Shown: positions 32,482 through 42,979 of the stretch, one piece after another
Numbering within the stretch: the stretch's first letter is position 1
How the letters are laid out: each line of letters begins with the position of its first letter
Assembly: GCA_964036045.1 (NCBI GenBank)
Contig: OZ038378.1
Location: 57,573,408 to 57,637,407 of the forward strand
Source: Eutreptiella sp. 'Long Island Sound 2002'
Taxonomy: Eukaryota > Euglenozoa > Euglenophyceae > Eutreptiales > Eutreptiaceae
Direction: 5' to 3'
Length of the DNA stretch: 64,000 bases
Notes under the pieces: generated by a model
What the model was told of the DNA's origin: nothing
The model's database searches: none
What the model saw: the letters and a program-made list of their open reading frames with translations, nothing else
Translations under genes and position numbers: made by a program

Positions 32482-34853
32482 ATAAAGAAGGTCCCTACCA
32501 GGACCGGCCCCTGCTGTGCCCCTTCCGCCTGTCACCCCTGCTGACTTGCTCCTGATCAGCGATTGCATTTCTCAAAGTCCAGGGTCCAAAATTCAAAAAT
32601 ATAGAAAATACAATCCTCCTTCAACCCTGAACAGCAACCAGATCGAACAAATACAGCAATAACCTAATTCAGAATCCAATCCGCACTGCGGGCTTCCGTT
32701 CAGCACACCGGTTGTCTCCCGGTGGCGGGCATGTACAAGAATTGCACCAAAGAGGAAAGCCCTGAAATTGGCATATGAACACAAATAAAGCAAAGTTGGG
32801 GAAAGAAGTAAACATACACAGACTCAGCCATAGACCCCTCATTCCCTGGACTCACGACCTTCCCCTGACTCACCAACATGATGCCCTGAACCCAGTCAAA
32901 TAAGATGGCTAAATGCCATGTGTCAAAAATCATTACATAAACCCCAAAAATGTGTTCACTCCCAAGCCTCTAAATCCTGGCCCAACGGGGGAGGTGGCGT
33001 GTCATGGCCTAGAGTAGCACTCAGGACCATACCCTACCCTGACATAACCTTGGTTGGACTTGGAGTCGATTGGGCTTGGAGAACTGCCCCATGAAGATGA
33101 CCTCACAACATGGCAAAATCAGGCAAATCACACCATATTGCCCAAACCTTAAATATATACTCAAAAGTGCATACGGCAAATGTTCAAATGCTCCATGTAT
33201 GTGTCAAACCGGAAAGTAATTTTCAAGGATGATATAGATCAAAGGTCCATGCCCAAGAATATCCCATCATTGGCTCCGTAACCCTCCCGGTTATGTACAT
33301 GACACGCTTCACAAGTCAACTCATGAATTTGAGACCTAATTTTGTGAGGCCTCGTGTGCCACGCCAAAGTGACCACGTGATCCGGCATATGGTGAGGTAC
33401 AACAACGAAGCATACGCCAACATAGAAGCAACATACCATAGTTCACGGATCTCTAGGCACTTTACTGTTAGCTGACCAGTTGAGCACATAAAATACAACA
33501 ATGAGCATAAAATGAGGTCAAAAACATGCAAGTAATGCCAAATTCAAGATAATTACAATAGTATATAGCTTCGCTCACCCATGGTATCAATATATGATTC
33601 AAAACACAATTGCTTGGGACCATTTGCCAACAATCCCCCCACTTGGATCCTGACATGGACGCATAGGGACACCTTGGAACCTCCTCCCAACACGCACCAT
33701 GAAAATGGGAAAATTGATAGTGGCGCTTGTGGGTCGCACTGTAAGCCCTCCCACATGCACTAAATGAGCGGTAGACTTAGTCTAGAGCTATGGAGCTCAC
33801 CATTGGGACATGGGCGAAGCCCTTGCCGCGTATGACTCCATATATCTTCCTACAAACGGAGATATATAACATGGGCGGGAGCATATCGAAGCACATACCA
33901 TGCATATAACACATACCCTCAAAAGGTGGCTCCCACGATGATATGCCATGCCCCTCAATGGACATAACTTCACGTTAAAAATACGTAGGAACCCAAGCAA
34001 AGTATCTATGCAACCCCAACACTCATGCGATACACTCGAAAGTCGCATTAAAATATTCGGTTGCACGGTCCAAGAGTTATATATCTCTTTCTACCCTCTT
34101 GACCATTATCCCTTGCTATACCGGGCATGTGTACACAACAAAGGCGTTTGATGCTTCCTAAATTAGGTTGAGACCAAGGCAGTTCCAACCCAATTCTCAA
34201 CATTGGTATTCCTCGCCGTGAGCCGGAGATATGACCTTCCAAATTGGCCTCACGAATCAATTTTGTTTCGCCCATATCTCCAAGAAAAACGAAGGGCATA
34301 ACCAAAGGAAGGTTGATTCGTCATCGGGGAAAAACATTGGACCACTCGAGATTCGTCATATCAAGTGCGGCGATGTCGAAGTCCAAAATCCGATTCTGAA
34401 AGTCTGAAAAAATCGGATTAATTTTGTGAGTGTATAATATGAAAATTGCGGAAGCAACGAACCCTTTACTGATGAAATCTGACCCTTCATCGGGGTTTCC
34501 GCCAAAATATCTGTAAATAACAGTTACCCAATCGGTTACCGCAAAATCGCGGGCCAACTGACAGTCGCCGATACATTGACAATCAGAACGGAAGGCGGAA
34601 ACATTACGGAAACATTATGATAAAAAAACCCTGTTGATTCCTGGTATTCTGATATATAAATCTCAGCTGGCGGCGCCTCGGTACTGAATATGGCCGCTCA
34701 TAGCCGGAACGGCCAAACCTATCACACTATCACATCGGGTTAGGTCAGGTGGATGGGAGAGTATGATATCAGCCAATGGCGGCTTCCCGGCACATAGATA
34801 CACACCCCAAGTGACCCCAAGATGGCCACGGGGGTCCAAACCGGCTTCACCTT
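32482..34853. repeat. R2a dispersed repeat, 2.4 kb
   Basis: Colinear with 61363-63835, starting at GAAGGTCCCTACCAGGACCG and ending at GGGGTCC-AACCGGCTTCACC. The first ~250 bases are more diverged, the rest clearly homologous with scattered substitutions and small indels. Only short frames and no recognisable protein. The ending also occurs at 8116-8245. Possibly an LTR or untranslated part of a large element, because the 8.1-kb copy sits beside E1 pol. Confidence 0.8.
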
Positions 34854-34855
34854 TT

Positions 34856-37800
34856 TTCTAGCCCGTATGCAATGTGATGAGTCATGTTTTGAAAAGAGCA
34901 GCCGCAAGGTAGTTTTTGTGGTTGATTGTGGGTTGGATTGAGATGACAATGGTGCCATCTAGCATCGTTTTAGGTTGAGTAGAAGATGCAACAATGTGAG
35001 AATTCTTGGTTGAGAATAGGGCCTTCTAAATAGAATGAAAAACCATAGAAGCAATTTAAATAAACCACCTTTGGATGACCCTTGTGGTCCTTGTAGCTTC
35101 GGATCTCCTTTTCCAACACGACTTGAACAACAATGTGGAACTTCATGCTCAAATCTGACCTAATCCGCACTAAAATGGCATTCGGAGGAAGACAAAGGCC
35201 TATTGAATAGTGTGAAAACACGCGGGGGTGACTTAGAAAACGACATTTGGGTGCTTCTTCCACGTAGAGCAACTGTTTTTGGCCTTTTATTAAACCAGTT
35301 TGAACAAAACTGAGGGACCTTCTGCTTAGTTTTGACCTAATACGCACCAAAACGCCATTCGGAGGGACACAAAACCCTATTGACTAGAGTGAAAAACACC
35401 GGAAAGGCCTGTGAAAACCACATCTGAATGCTTCTCCTTTGCAACTGCAACTGCAACTGCAACTGTTTTTCGCCTTTTTTTTGCACAACTTCAACAAACC
35501 TTTGGAACTTCATGATTAGTTTTGACCTAATGAGCACTAAAATGCCATTCGGAAGGAAACAAAAACCTATTGAATGAGTGCAACTCACCAGGGTGGACCT
35601 GGAAAACCAAGTCTAGATGCTTCTTCTACCTATTGCAATGGTTTTTGGCCTTTTCTAACAAAACCTGATCAATACATTGGAGCTTCATGCTTAGCTTTGA
35701 CCTAATCAGCACTAAAATGCCATTCGGAACGAGACAAAACCCCATTGAACAGAGTAAAAACCACCGGGGAGGACTCAGAAAACCACATCTGGATGCTTCT
35801 CCTTGGCAACTGCAACTGTTTTCGGCCTTTTCTAACACCACTTGATCAATACATGGGAACGTTGTGCTTAGTGTTGACCTAATCAGCACTAAAATGCCAT
35901 TTGGAGGGAGACAAAAGCCTATTGTATCACTAAAGGTTATCAGATGGACTTGGAAACCCACATCTAGATGCTTCTTCTACCTATTGCAGCTGTTTTTGGG
36001 CTTTTCTAACACCACTTGATGAATACATTGGAACTTCATGCTTAGGTTTGACCTAATCAGCACTAAAATGCCATTTGGAGGGACACAAAAGCCTATTGAA
36101 TGATTAAAAATCACCACGTGGACTTGAGAAAACCACATTTGGATGCTTCTGCTTTAGAGCTGCAACTGCAACTGCAACTGTTTTTGGCGTTTCTTTGCAC
36201 AACTTTGACAAACCTTTGGAACCTCAACCCTTAGTTTTGACCTAATGAGCACTGAAATGCCATTCGGAAGGAACCAAAAACCTATTGAATGAGTGCACCT
36301 CACCAGGGTGGACCGTGAAAACCAAGTCTAGATGCTTCTTCTACCTATTGCAATTGCTTTTGGCCTTTTCTAACAAAACTTGATCAATACATTGGAGCTT
36401 CATGCTTAGCTTTGACCTAATCAGCACTAAAATGCCATTCGGAGGGAGACAAAACCCCATTTAACAGAGTAGAAACCACCGGGGAGGACTCAGAAAACCA
36501 CATCTGGATGCTTCTCCTTGGCAACTGCAACTGTTTTCCGCCTTTTCTAACACCACTTGAGGAATACATGGGAACTTCATGCCTAGTTTTGACCTAATCA
36601 GCAACAAAATGCCATTTGGAGGGAGACAAAAGCCTATTGTATCACTAAAAATTATCAGATGTACTTGGAAAACCACATCTAGATGCTTCTTCTACCTATT
36701 GCAGCTGTTTTTGGCCTTTTCTAACACCACTTGATGAATACATTGGAACTTCATGCTTAGTTTTGACCTAATCAGCACTAGAATGCCATTTGGAGGGACA
36801 CAAAAGCCTATTGAATGATTAAAAATCACCAGGGTGGACTTGGAAAACCACATTTGGATGCTTCTGATTCAGAGCTGCAACTGCAACTGCAACTGTTTTT
36901 GGCCTTTTTTACACAACTTGAAGAAAACTTTGGAACGTCATGCTTAGTTTTCACCTAATAAGCACTAAAATCTCATTTGGAGGGGGACAAAAGCTTATTG
37001 AATGAGTAAAAATCACCGGGAAGACTCGGAAAACCACATCTTGATGCTTCTCGTTTGCAACTGCAACTGCAACTGCAATTGATTTTGGCCTTTTTTTACA
37101 AACCTTGAACAAAACGTTGGAACTTCATGCTTAGTTTTGACGTAATGAGCACTAAAATATCATTTGGAGGGAGAAAAAAACCTATTAGATGAGTAAAAAT
37201 CACCAAGTGGACTTGGAAAACCACATCTAGATGCTTCTTCTACCTATTGCAGCTGTTTTTGGCCTTTTCCAACACCACTTGATCAATACATTGGGACTTC
37301 ATGCTTAGGTCTGACCTAATCGGCACTGAAATGCCATGTGGAGGGAGACAAAAGCCTATTGAATGAGTAAAAATCACCAGGGTGGACTTGGAAAACCACA
37401 TCTACATTCCCTCGTCTACCTATTGCAACTGTTTTTGGACTTTTCTAACACCAATTGATCAATACATTGGAAGTTCATGCTTAGTTTTGACCTAGTCAGC
37501 AGTAAAATGCCATTTGGAGAGAGACAAAAGCCTATTGAATGAGTGAAAATCACCAGGTGGACTTGGAAAACCACATCCACCTTTAGGATTGACCAGCCTG
37601 TGACGGCCGCCTCTTTGGCCCCCCATGGGCACCCTTACAATGTCCCTCAGGTATCTCCCTTCTTCCGCTGAGATACCGAGTTTTTCCTTCCCTGCAGTTG
37701 TCGCAGAATGACTGCAAGACAATTTGAGTCCCGACGTCGTCCTTGATCGCCGTGAGTGGCATCCGGCAATCAGGAATTGCCACAATTGTATGTTGGTGAT

Positions 37801-39036
37801 CGAATTTCATCAAAATTCAATCATTGACTATTTTGCGGCCACAGGCGCCCGTCATCGCAGTCGGAAATGACGGCGTCGCCTGTGCTGCGGCTCTGATAAG
37901 CCAAATTTGTAAACTGATTTTTTGAGAACCAAACGGCGCCACACACTTTGAGTGTTCCGCAATTTCTTTTCTAGCTTTTGAGATAAGTCGCGAATTTTTC
38001 CCATGAAGAAAAATCTCGAAACGCGCTTTAATCCCCGAAGGCCAATCACAAGGGATTCGCGCGTTCAAGCCCCCTAGGGCGACCTAATATGCCTCATAGG
38101 CACTATGAATGAGGGTTTGCCCCTATCACCCTCATATTGAAGCCATTGGGTCCCAACTCAATATGCCCAAAGGGTCATACATTTTTTGGATTTTCCGAAA
38201 ATTGGGCAATCTCATGTACTTGGCGCCCAAGTACATGTCGAAAAAATTTTACTTGGTATAATCTCCCTCCTTGCATGCCTTAACACCCGGGTCATATCAC
38301 TTGCCTTCCCCGGAGTGGGCAGATGTCTCCATTCTAACCCACTTGGCCACATTTTGTGCTTGCATGCCAAAAATCGACTTTCGGAAATGAGGTCTATTTC
38401 CAACTCAAGCACTTGCATGTGTGTTCAAGGACCAAACTGACATAAGAATGTAGGCATACTTTGGTCCTAGGCCAGTAAGTTGGGTAAATAAGGCTTGGGT
38501 AGGGTTGTTGGGCAAATATGGGTCATTTGGTGTGCCGCTCCCGCGGGTGTACCATTCCAAGACAAACCCGCCAATGGACCCCATATTAAGCAGAGCTCTT
38601 CTTCCGAACCCAAATCAACACTCGAAAGTCTAACCTTCACCCAATGGCCCATGGAGAGCACACCCGAAGTAATGCGGTGCAAGCAAGGTGTGTTATTTGC
38701 ATTTTTGCATTTTTCCACGTGCCCACTTGGGGAGCAGCGCAAGTAACCTTCGACGGCACCCCAAGTGGAGCCCAAGCGTGGCATCGGAGGTCCATGGTCC
38801 CAAGACATAGTGTGTGAACGGAATTGCCGGCTGCTCAATTCGAGCCGGAGATATTGTAATATATTTGTGGGGATTTCAAGTCCATTCTCCGTGTTTTTTC
38901 ATCAATTTCACCCTTCTTGGGCCGTCACGATGTCAAGTGGCGACCGTGTATCTCAATGTTGCGCTCAATTGACATCGTGACCCAAGTATGTTATGAGGGT
39001 ACATACTTCAGTGCCCATCATATCCTCGACTTAGCC
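34856..39036. repeat. R3a dispersed block containing a tandem array
   Basis: Colinear with 42980-47388 from CTAGC(C/T)CGTATGCAATGTG to GACTTAGCCAATA. R3a lacks about 230 bases present in R3b (43105-43335). Three parts: a short leader, the ~176-bp array, and about 1.45 kb of unique sequence (37580-39036) whose short minus frames, such as 37785-37492, have counterparts in R3b but match no family I know. Confidence 0.85.
34990..37580. repeat. ~174-190-bp tandem array with a four-unit higher-order repeat
   Basis: The word (G/C)AC(C/G)TAAT starts at 35157, 35334, 35524, 35699, 35876, 36050, 36239, 36414, 36591, 36765, 36952, 37139 and 37313 (variant at 37489). Spacings run 177, 190, 175, 177, 174, 189, 175, 177, 174, 187, 187, 174, 176. 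The block 190-175-177-174 repeats, giving a period of 715-716 bases. Longer units carry extra AACTGC hexamers. Each unit holds a conserved GCCATTTGGAGGGAGACAAA core. Confidence 0.93.
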
Positions 39037-39056
39037 AATATCTAAGTTGTAGAAAA

Positions 39057-39150
39057 GGGTACGAAAGGGTCTACGAAAGGGGGTACGAATGCACCCCTGT
39101 CGTACATGCCCTTCGTACACCTGTTCGTACCCCTTTCATAGACCCCTTTG
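39057..39150. repeat. imperfect palindrome, GTACGAAAGGG type
   Basis: GGGTACGAAAGGGTCTACG on the left pairs with a right arm reading GTACCCCTTTCATAGACCCC, with further CGTAC/GTACG words between. A foldback or small hairpin element is possible; no duplication was identified at its ends. Confidence 0.6.
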
Positions 39151-39273
39151 GGCAAAAATGGATGTTGTGACAAAAATGCTATCTTTACCCTTGGCACGCG
39201 CAACAAAGAAGTAAGGGCACCAAAAGGCTTCCACATGTACCAAGTTAAAATAGTTCATGGGTTGTGACCCAAC

Positions 39274-39981
39274 TCAACACGTAGGTGGGTTACTGGAGGT
39301 TTCTTGTCTCAAGGGGGGCTTTCGTACAGGTACCTTCGTGACGCACCACAAATGAGGAGGTACTATTCCTGTTGCGATGCGGAATACTTTCTCTTCCCCC
39401 GTGCCCTCACCAGATGCGCGGATGCCAAGAACATCATGCACACTAGCAAAGCTCATCTCCAAAGAAGCAAATAACTTCCCCAAAAAGGTGTCCGGCTCCC
39501 AACCACTTTGTTGGGCAACCACCTTAACTTGGTGTCCGGTTGCCTCGACGGCTAGGCACAGGAATGCACCAACACCAACACCATGAGTCATATGTACATG
39601 CCGCAGCTCGCGAGACAGCTGAACATCACACATATGCCAGTAAGGGAACATATTATCAGGGCTTGGCCACACCAGATGGATAGTGTCAGCGAGGGCTGAT
39701 GCAGATTTTAAAGCAAGTTCCACCTCATCACCACTCAAGCGAAATGCACATAACAAAGGCACCAGGTTGCAAAATGCAGCGACTATGGTCCTAAACTCGT
39801 CCGGTAAATCTGGATGGCTAACAATTGAAGGTAGTACGTCGCGAATGTAGCATTGACAACGATGCAAATTGCATAACGCATTACGAATGGTGAAGCAAAA
39901 CGCAACGTCAAACCTTTGCAGAAAAGATGCAGTTATGTCCAAACGAGCCTTGCCACCGACAACACAGCCAAAAAAGACCTC
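39274..39981 (-). CDS. unrecognised open frame, possible exon
   Basis: 222 codons from the first TTG, and open for about 13 codons further upstream to a TAA near 39982; no ATG in that leader. Composition is ordinary (mixed hydrophobic and charged, several Cys and His, DEFRTIVAAFCNLVPLL, SVHDVLGIRASGEGTGEE), unlike the low-complexity frames elsewhere. There is no paralogue in the window. A possible acceptor (TTTCCGAG) precedes it on the minus strand, so it could be an exon of a host or transposon gene. I do not recognise the family. Confidence 0.4.
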   Translation of the reverse strand, partial: EVFFGCVVGGKARLDITASFLQRFDVAFCFTIRNALCNLHRCQCYIRDVLPSIVSHPDLPDEFRTIVAAFCNLVPLLCAFRLSGDEVELALKSASALADTIHLVWPSPDNMFPYWHMCDVQLSRELRHVHMTHGVGVGAFLCLAVEATGHQVKVVAQQSGWEPDTFLGKLFASLEMSFASVHDVLGIRASGEGTGEEKVFRIATGIVPPHLWCVTKVPVRKPPLRQETSSNPPTC

Positions 39982-40187
39982 GGAAACAAAACATTACGGT
40001 GCAACAATGTGAGTCGGTCAAAATGAAGACTTTGGGAGCGCGAAATCCAAGCATGAAATAAACACATCGTAATTGTTACAATATTTTCGTTCCAGGCGAA
40101 TTCGTCGCAAAAAACATTTTCCAGTTTTTGTCACCGAGCTGTCCTTCGCTAAAATCGCGACACGGGGCTAAATTGGGATATGGCACT
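39982..40187. other. short unassigned stretch
   Basis: A/T-moderate DNA between the orphan frame and P copy 2; nothing identified. Confidence 0.4.
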
Positions 40188-40828
40188 GTGGATACGAGCA
40201 CGCGCGTCGAGTTTCAGACCTGCGGCGGCAGATAATGGCCAACGACGACGACCAAACTGGCAAGAGGGGGAGAATCAGCGACGATCCGAGCTTTTTGGGA
40301 GGGGGGGGCGTCTAGGCGATTCCCACCATCAAATCCGTCATCGGGACTGCCGCAACCGAAGAACGACCCTCTGTGGCGGGACCCCTACCCTTTTCTGCTG
40401 CGTATTTGCGTATTTGTAAGACGCTGAATCCATAGATCAGCACAATTTTGATTGAATCAACTCGTCGACATATTCTGTCAGTCATCTCAGCCACACTTAC
40501 AAAATTTGCACTTCTGTTTGTCGCTACATTCATTGTTGTTGTATTGCCTTCCTTTTCCAACCTGTTTTGGCTGGTTTTGGAGAAAGTCGTATTTCCGTAC
40601 ATATTTTTGTAGTTCCAATATGTTGAAGTTCCTCAAGGTCAGCAGCGCTCCCAAGCCTATCCCACTTGGTTGTGAGCTTCCACCCAAGCCTAAGGAGCAT
40701 TTGGTCTTCCCCAAGAGTGAAGAACCAAGCTCGGACCCCAACTTGTTCAGCCACCAGCTCTAAAAACTGTACGATGCCTGTCATTACTTGGTGGAGGGAT
40801 CCACAAGGCAAGAGGCTTTTCACAACGA

Positions 40829-41830
40829 TTATGCCTTGCGTAAGGCAAGTAAGGATTTAGGGGCCTGGGGCTTGGGACGGAGGTAGATCACTCCAAGGGT
40901 CCTTCCACACCCACTCTCCATCCTGAACACGCAGACCACTTTCTGTCTTATGCTGAGCAAACCCGGAGCCAAAACCTCAAAAAGCAGGTGTGGGGGGTAC
41001 CAAGAGGAAAGCATTGCAGTGATCTGCGGCGTATGGGCGCGGTGGTGAATACACGCGCCATCGTCGAAAAATCTCAGCAAAATGCATGGCAGTGCCTTCT
41101 GCCCCAGAAGTTCAAAACAGCGCAGCGCTAGGTTAGCCAAGGCTGGGGCGCAATTCGTCCCCATGGAGAAGCCCTGGGCCTGCCTGTAAATTCCACTGCT
41201 TGGGGCCTTAAAAATGTTATGAGTAAAAATTAGGTGCAGGAAAACCTCACCCAGGGAAACCTCGGGATCGTACTGCATATTAAAAAATAGGAATGAGGTA
41301 TCAATGAATCGAAACCATCGTTCACCAATCGGCTCAGTGAGCCATTGCACATATGCACGCTCATGTAATGTGATCTCAAAATTTTTCAGACATGTGTTCT
41401 TCCACTCATCGCGCCAATAGCGGAACGCTTTGCTCAAATCACTGAACGCAAAGTTTGTGTACATGGCAGTGAAATCAAAGGAGGTCAGGACATACTGATC
41501 GTGGTCCCCATCCACCCAATGTTTGAAATTGTGTATGCGCTGTACAAAATCCAGTGTATCCGTGAGGGGAGTGTTCTTGGCGTCTTGCCAAGCATCGAAG
41601 TGCAAAAATATTTTCCCCAACGTGCTCAAAATGATTGATGGGGGGGGTAGTGAACCAGCTTGTGAGTGCTGTGATCGGTCTGGAAGGTCACGAATTTTGA
41701 CGAATGGATTTTCTCTTGTGGGTCTTCACTTGCATGTAGAAAATTGGCATTTTCAAAGGCGGCGACCTTTCAAAGAAGTTTTGCAACAACTCGGTTAGTG
41801 GTTCGTCCAATAAAATTCCAAAAAAAAATT
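40829..41830 (-). pseudogene. Penelope-like reverse transcriptase, degenerate
   Basis: Two minus-strand frames join: 41915-41688, whose end reads PPLKMPIFYMQVKTHK, and 41629-40829. Between them are a TGA (about 41688) and a frameshift next to an 8-base G run at 41640-41647. Motifs in order: KTHK, then RPI after the TGA, SFDFTAMYTNF (motif A, catalytic Asp), GIYRQAQGFSMGTNCAPALANLAL (motif B, the Penelope-type MGT-CAP-ANL signature), and LLRFFDDG (motif C, Asp-Asp). This fits Penelope-like elements, not Ty3 or L1 RT. No GIY-YIG endonuclease was found. Downstream of motif C the frame runs into repeat sequence shared with copy 1. Confidence 0.72.
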
Positions 41831-42278
41831 CCAAAAAAACTCCACATAAAAATCTCCAAAAAATTCCAAAAAAATTCCAAAAAAAATTCCAAAAAAATTC
41901 CAAAAATGCTTGCATGTGAGCTGTGTGTGAAGTAGCCCGTGACCACTGCTGATTTTCTGATTGAGGACCCCTTCTCAGGATTTTCCGGCGAGGACAAGCT
42001 CAAAGCTCACCCCTAAAAAATTCAAAAAAAAATTCAAAAAAAAAACTCCAAGAAATTCCAGAAAAAATTCCAAAAACATCGTTTTTTGGCTTTGTTTGTA
42101 GACGCTTGCATGTGAGCCGTGTGTGAAGTAGCCCGTGACCACCGCTGATTTTCTGATTGAGGACCCCTTCTCAGCATTTTGCGGCGAGGACAAGCTCAAA
42201 GCTCACCCCCAAAAAATTCAAAAAAAATTCCAAAAAAATTCCAAAAAATTCCAAAAACGAAAAAATTCCCAAAACAAG
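41808..42278 (+). repeat. AAAAAATTCC low-complexity blocks with a duplicated ~107-bp segment
   Basis: Three blocks of TTCCAAAAAAA-type repeats (about 41808-41905, 42015-42075, 42205-42278) alternate with two copies of a segment that starts GCTTGCATGTGAGC (41909 and about 42106) and ends AAGCTCAAAGCTCACCCC. The two copies differ by a few bases, giving a ~197-bp duplication. Confidence 0.85.
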
Positions 42279-42283
42279 TGCCC

Positions 42284-42355
42284 CGGCCGTTGCACTTTGT
42301 GCGGGTATGTCTTCAACAGTGAAAATGATAAAGCGGTCCATAACCGCCTCAGGCA
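42284..42355 (+). other. C2H2 zinc-finger-like coding segment, opposite strand to the RT
   Basis: The plus frame reads CTLCGYVFNSEN and ends AVHNRLRH: CX2CX12HX4H with Phe at the expected place. In copy 1 (about 7420-7490) the first His is Pro. Two upstream plus-frame segments (41909-42016, 42106-42208) look like weaker fingers (CELC or CEPC, later F-X5-L-X2-H). They are interrupted by a stop and separated by low-complexity DNA. It may be a captured or antisense-encoded finger; no full gene can be drawn. Confidence 0.4.
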
Positions 42356-42979
42356 CCTGAGGTCTGGGTCCCTCTTGAATGAGTAAGCAATGGTGGTCTT
42401 CATTGGGTGCCTACGTCTTTTGCTAGGAGGGCACACGGGTGCAGGAGGGAGTGTGGGGCAGCCGACCTGTGTTTGAGGGAACGACGGAGGGTGGGGGGGC
42501 GGTACGGGCATTCTTTTGGCTGCTTCGGAGCAATGTTTTACTGGATTTTAGCTCGCGCCTGTAAATTTAGCTCAGCTATCAAATTGGGAACCGCACTACA
42601 GAGGTACTCGGGGCCGGTGAGAGGCTGCTTTGCTTCTTTTTGGGTCATTCGTGAGTCCAGTGGTTTGTTTTTGATTGACGGGGCCGCACGCAGCATTTGG
42701 CGGTCGATTGTGATGTTGAGATGACAAAGGTGGCATCAACCGTCACTTTACCTGGAATGTCAAAATAGCAGCTATGCTGGAGAATAATTGGAGGGGAAGA
42801 AACACTTTTTGGTGGTTTTTCGGGTCATATGAAATATGTTCCTGAGTAGAGGAGCCGAGAGTAGTGTTCACCAGTGCATTGCAGGTAGGATCAAGGTTAC
42901 AATGTTAGCATCTAAACTCAATTTGGCTTGAATTGCAAAGTGGTAACCTCACTACGAAACAGTTGGATGCTATTAGTCC

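Larger units (their letters stand above)
40188..42976 (-). mobile_element. P repeat copy 2: Penelope-like retroelement remnant
   Basis: Homologous to 289-338 plus 6640-8115 and longer by the RT-bearing part (40960-42278). The minus strand encodes a Penelope-type RT (separate entry). Bases 40228-40236 (GCAGATAAT, followed directly by GGCCAACG) are the uninterrupted target that the MULE used in copy 1. The right end switches to R3 at about 42976. Confidence 0.75.

Noticed and set aside
35157-37489. Possible CRISPR-like regular spacing
   Set aside because: Units are contiguous tandem repeats of ~176 bases with no short repeat/unique spacer structure, in eukaryotic DNA.
41688-42199. Phe/Leu-rich membrane-like minus frames
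   Set aside because: Translation of the AAAAATTCC low-complexity blocks; only the KTHK end belongs to the Penelope-like RT.
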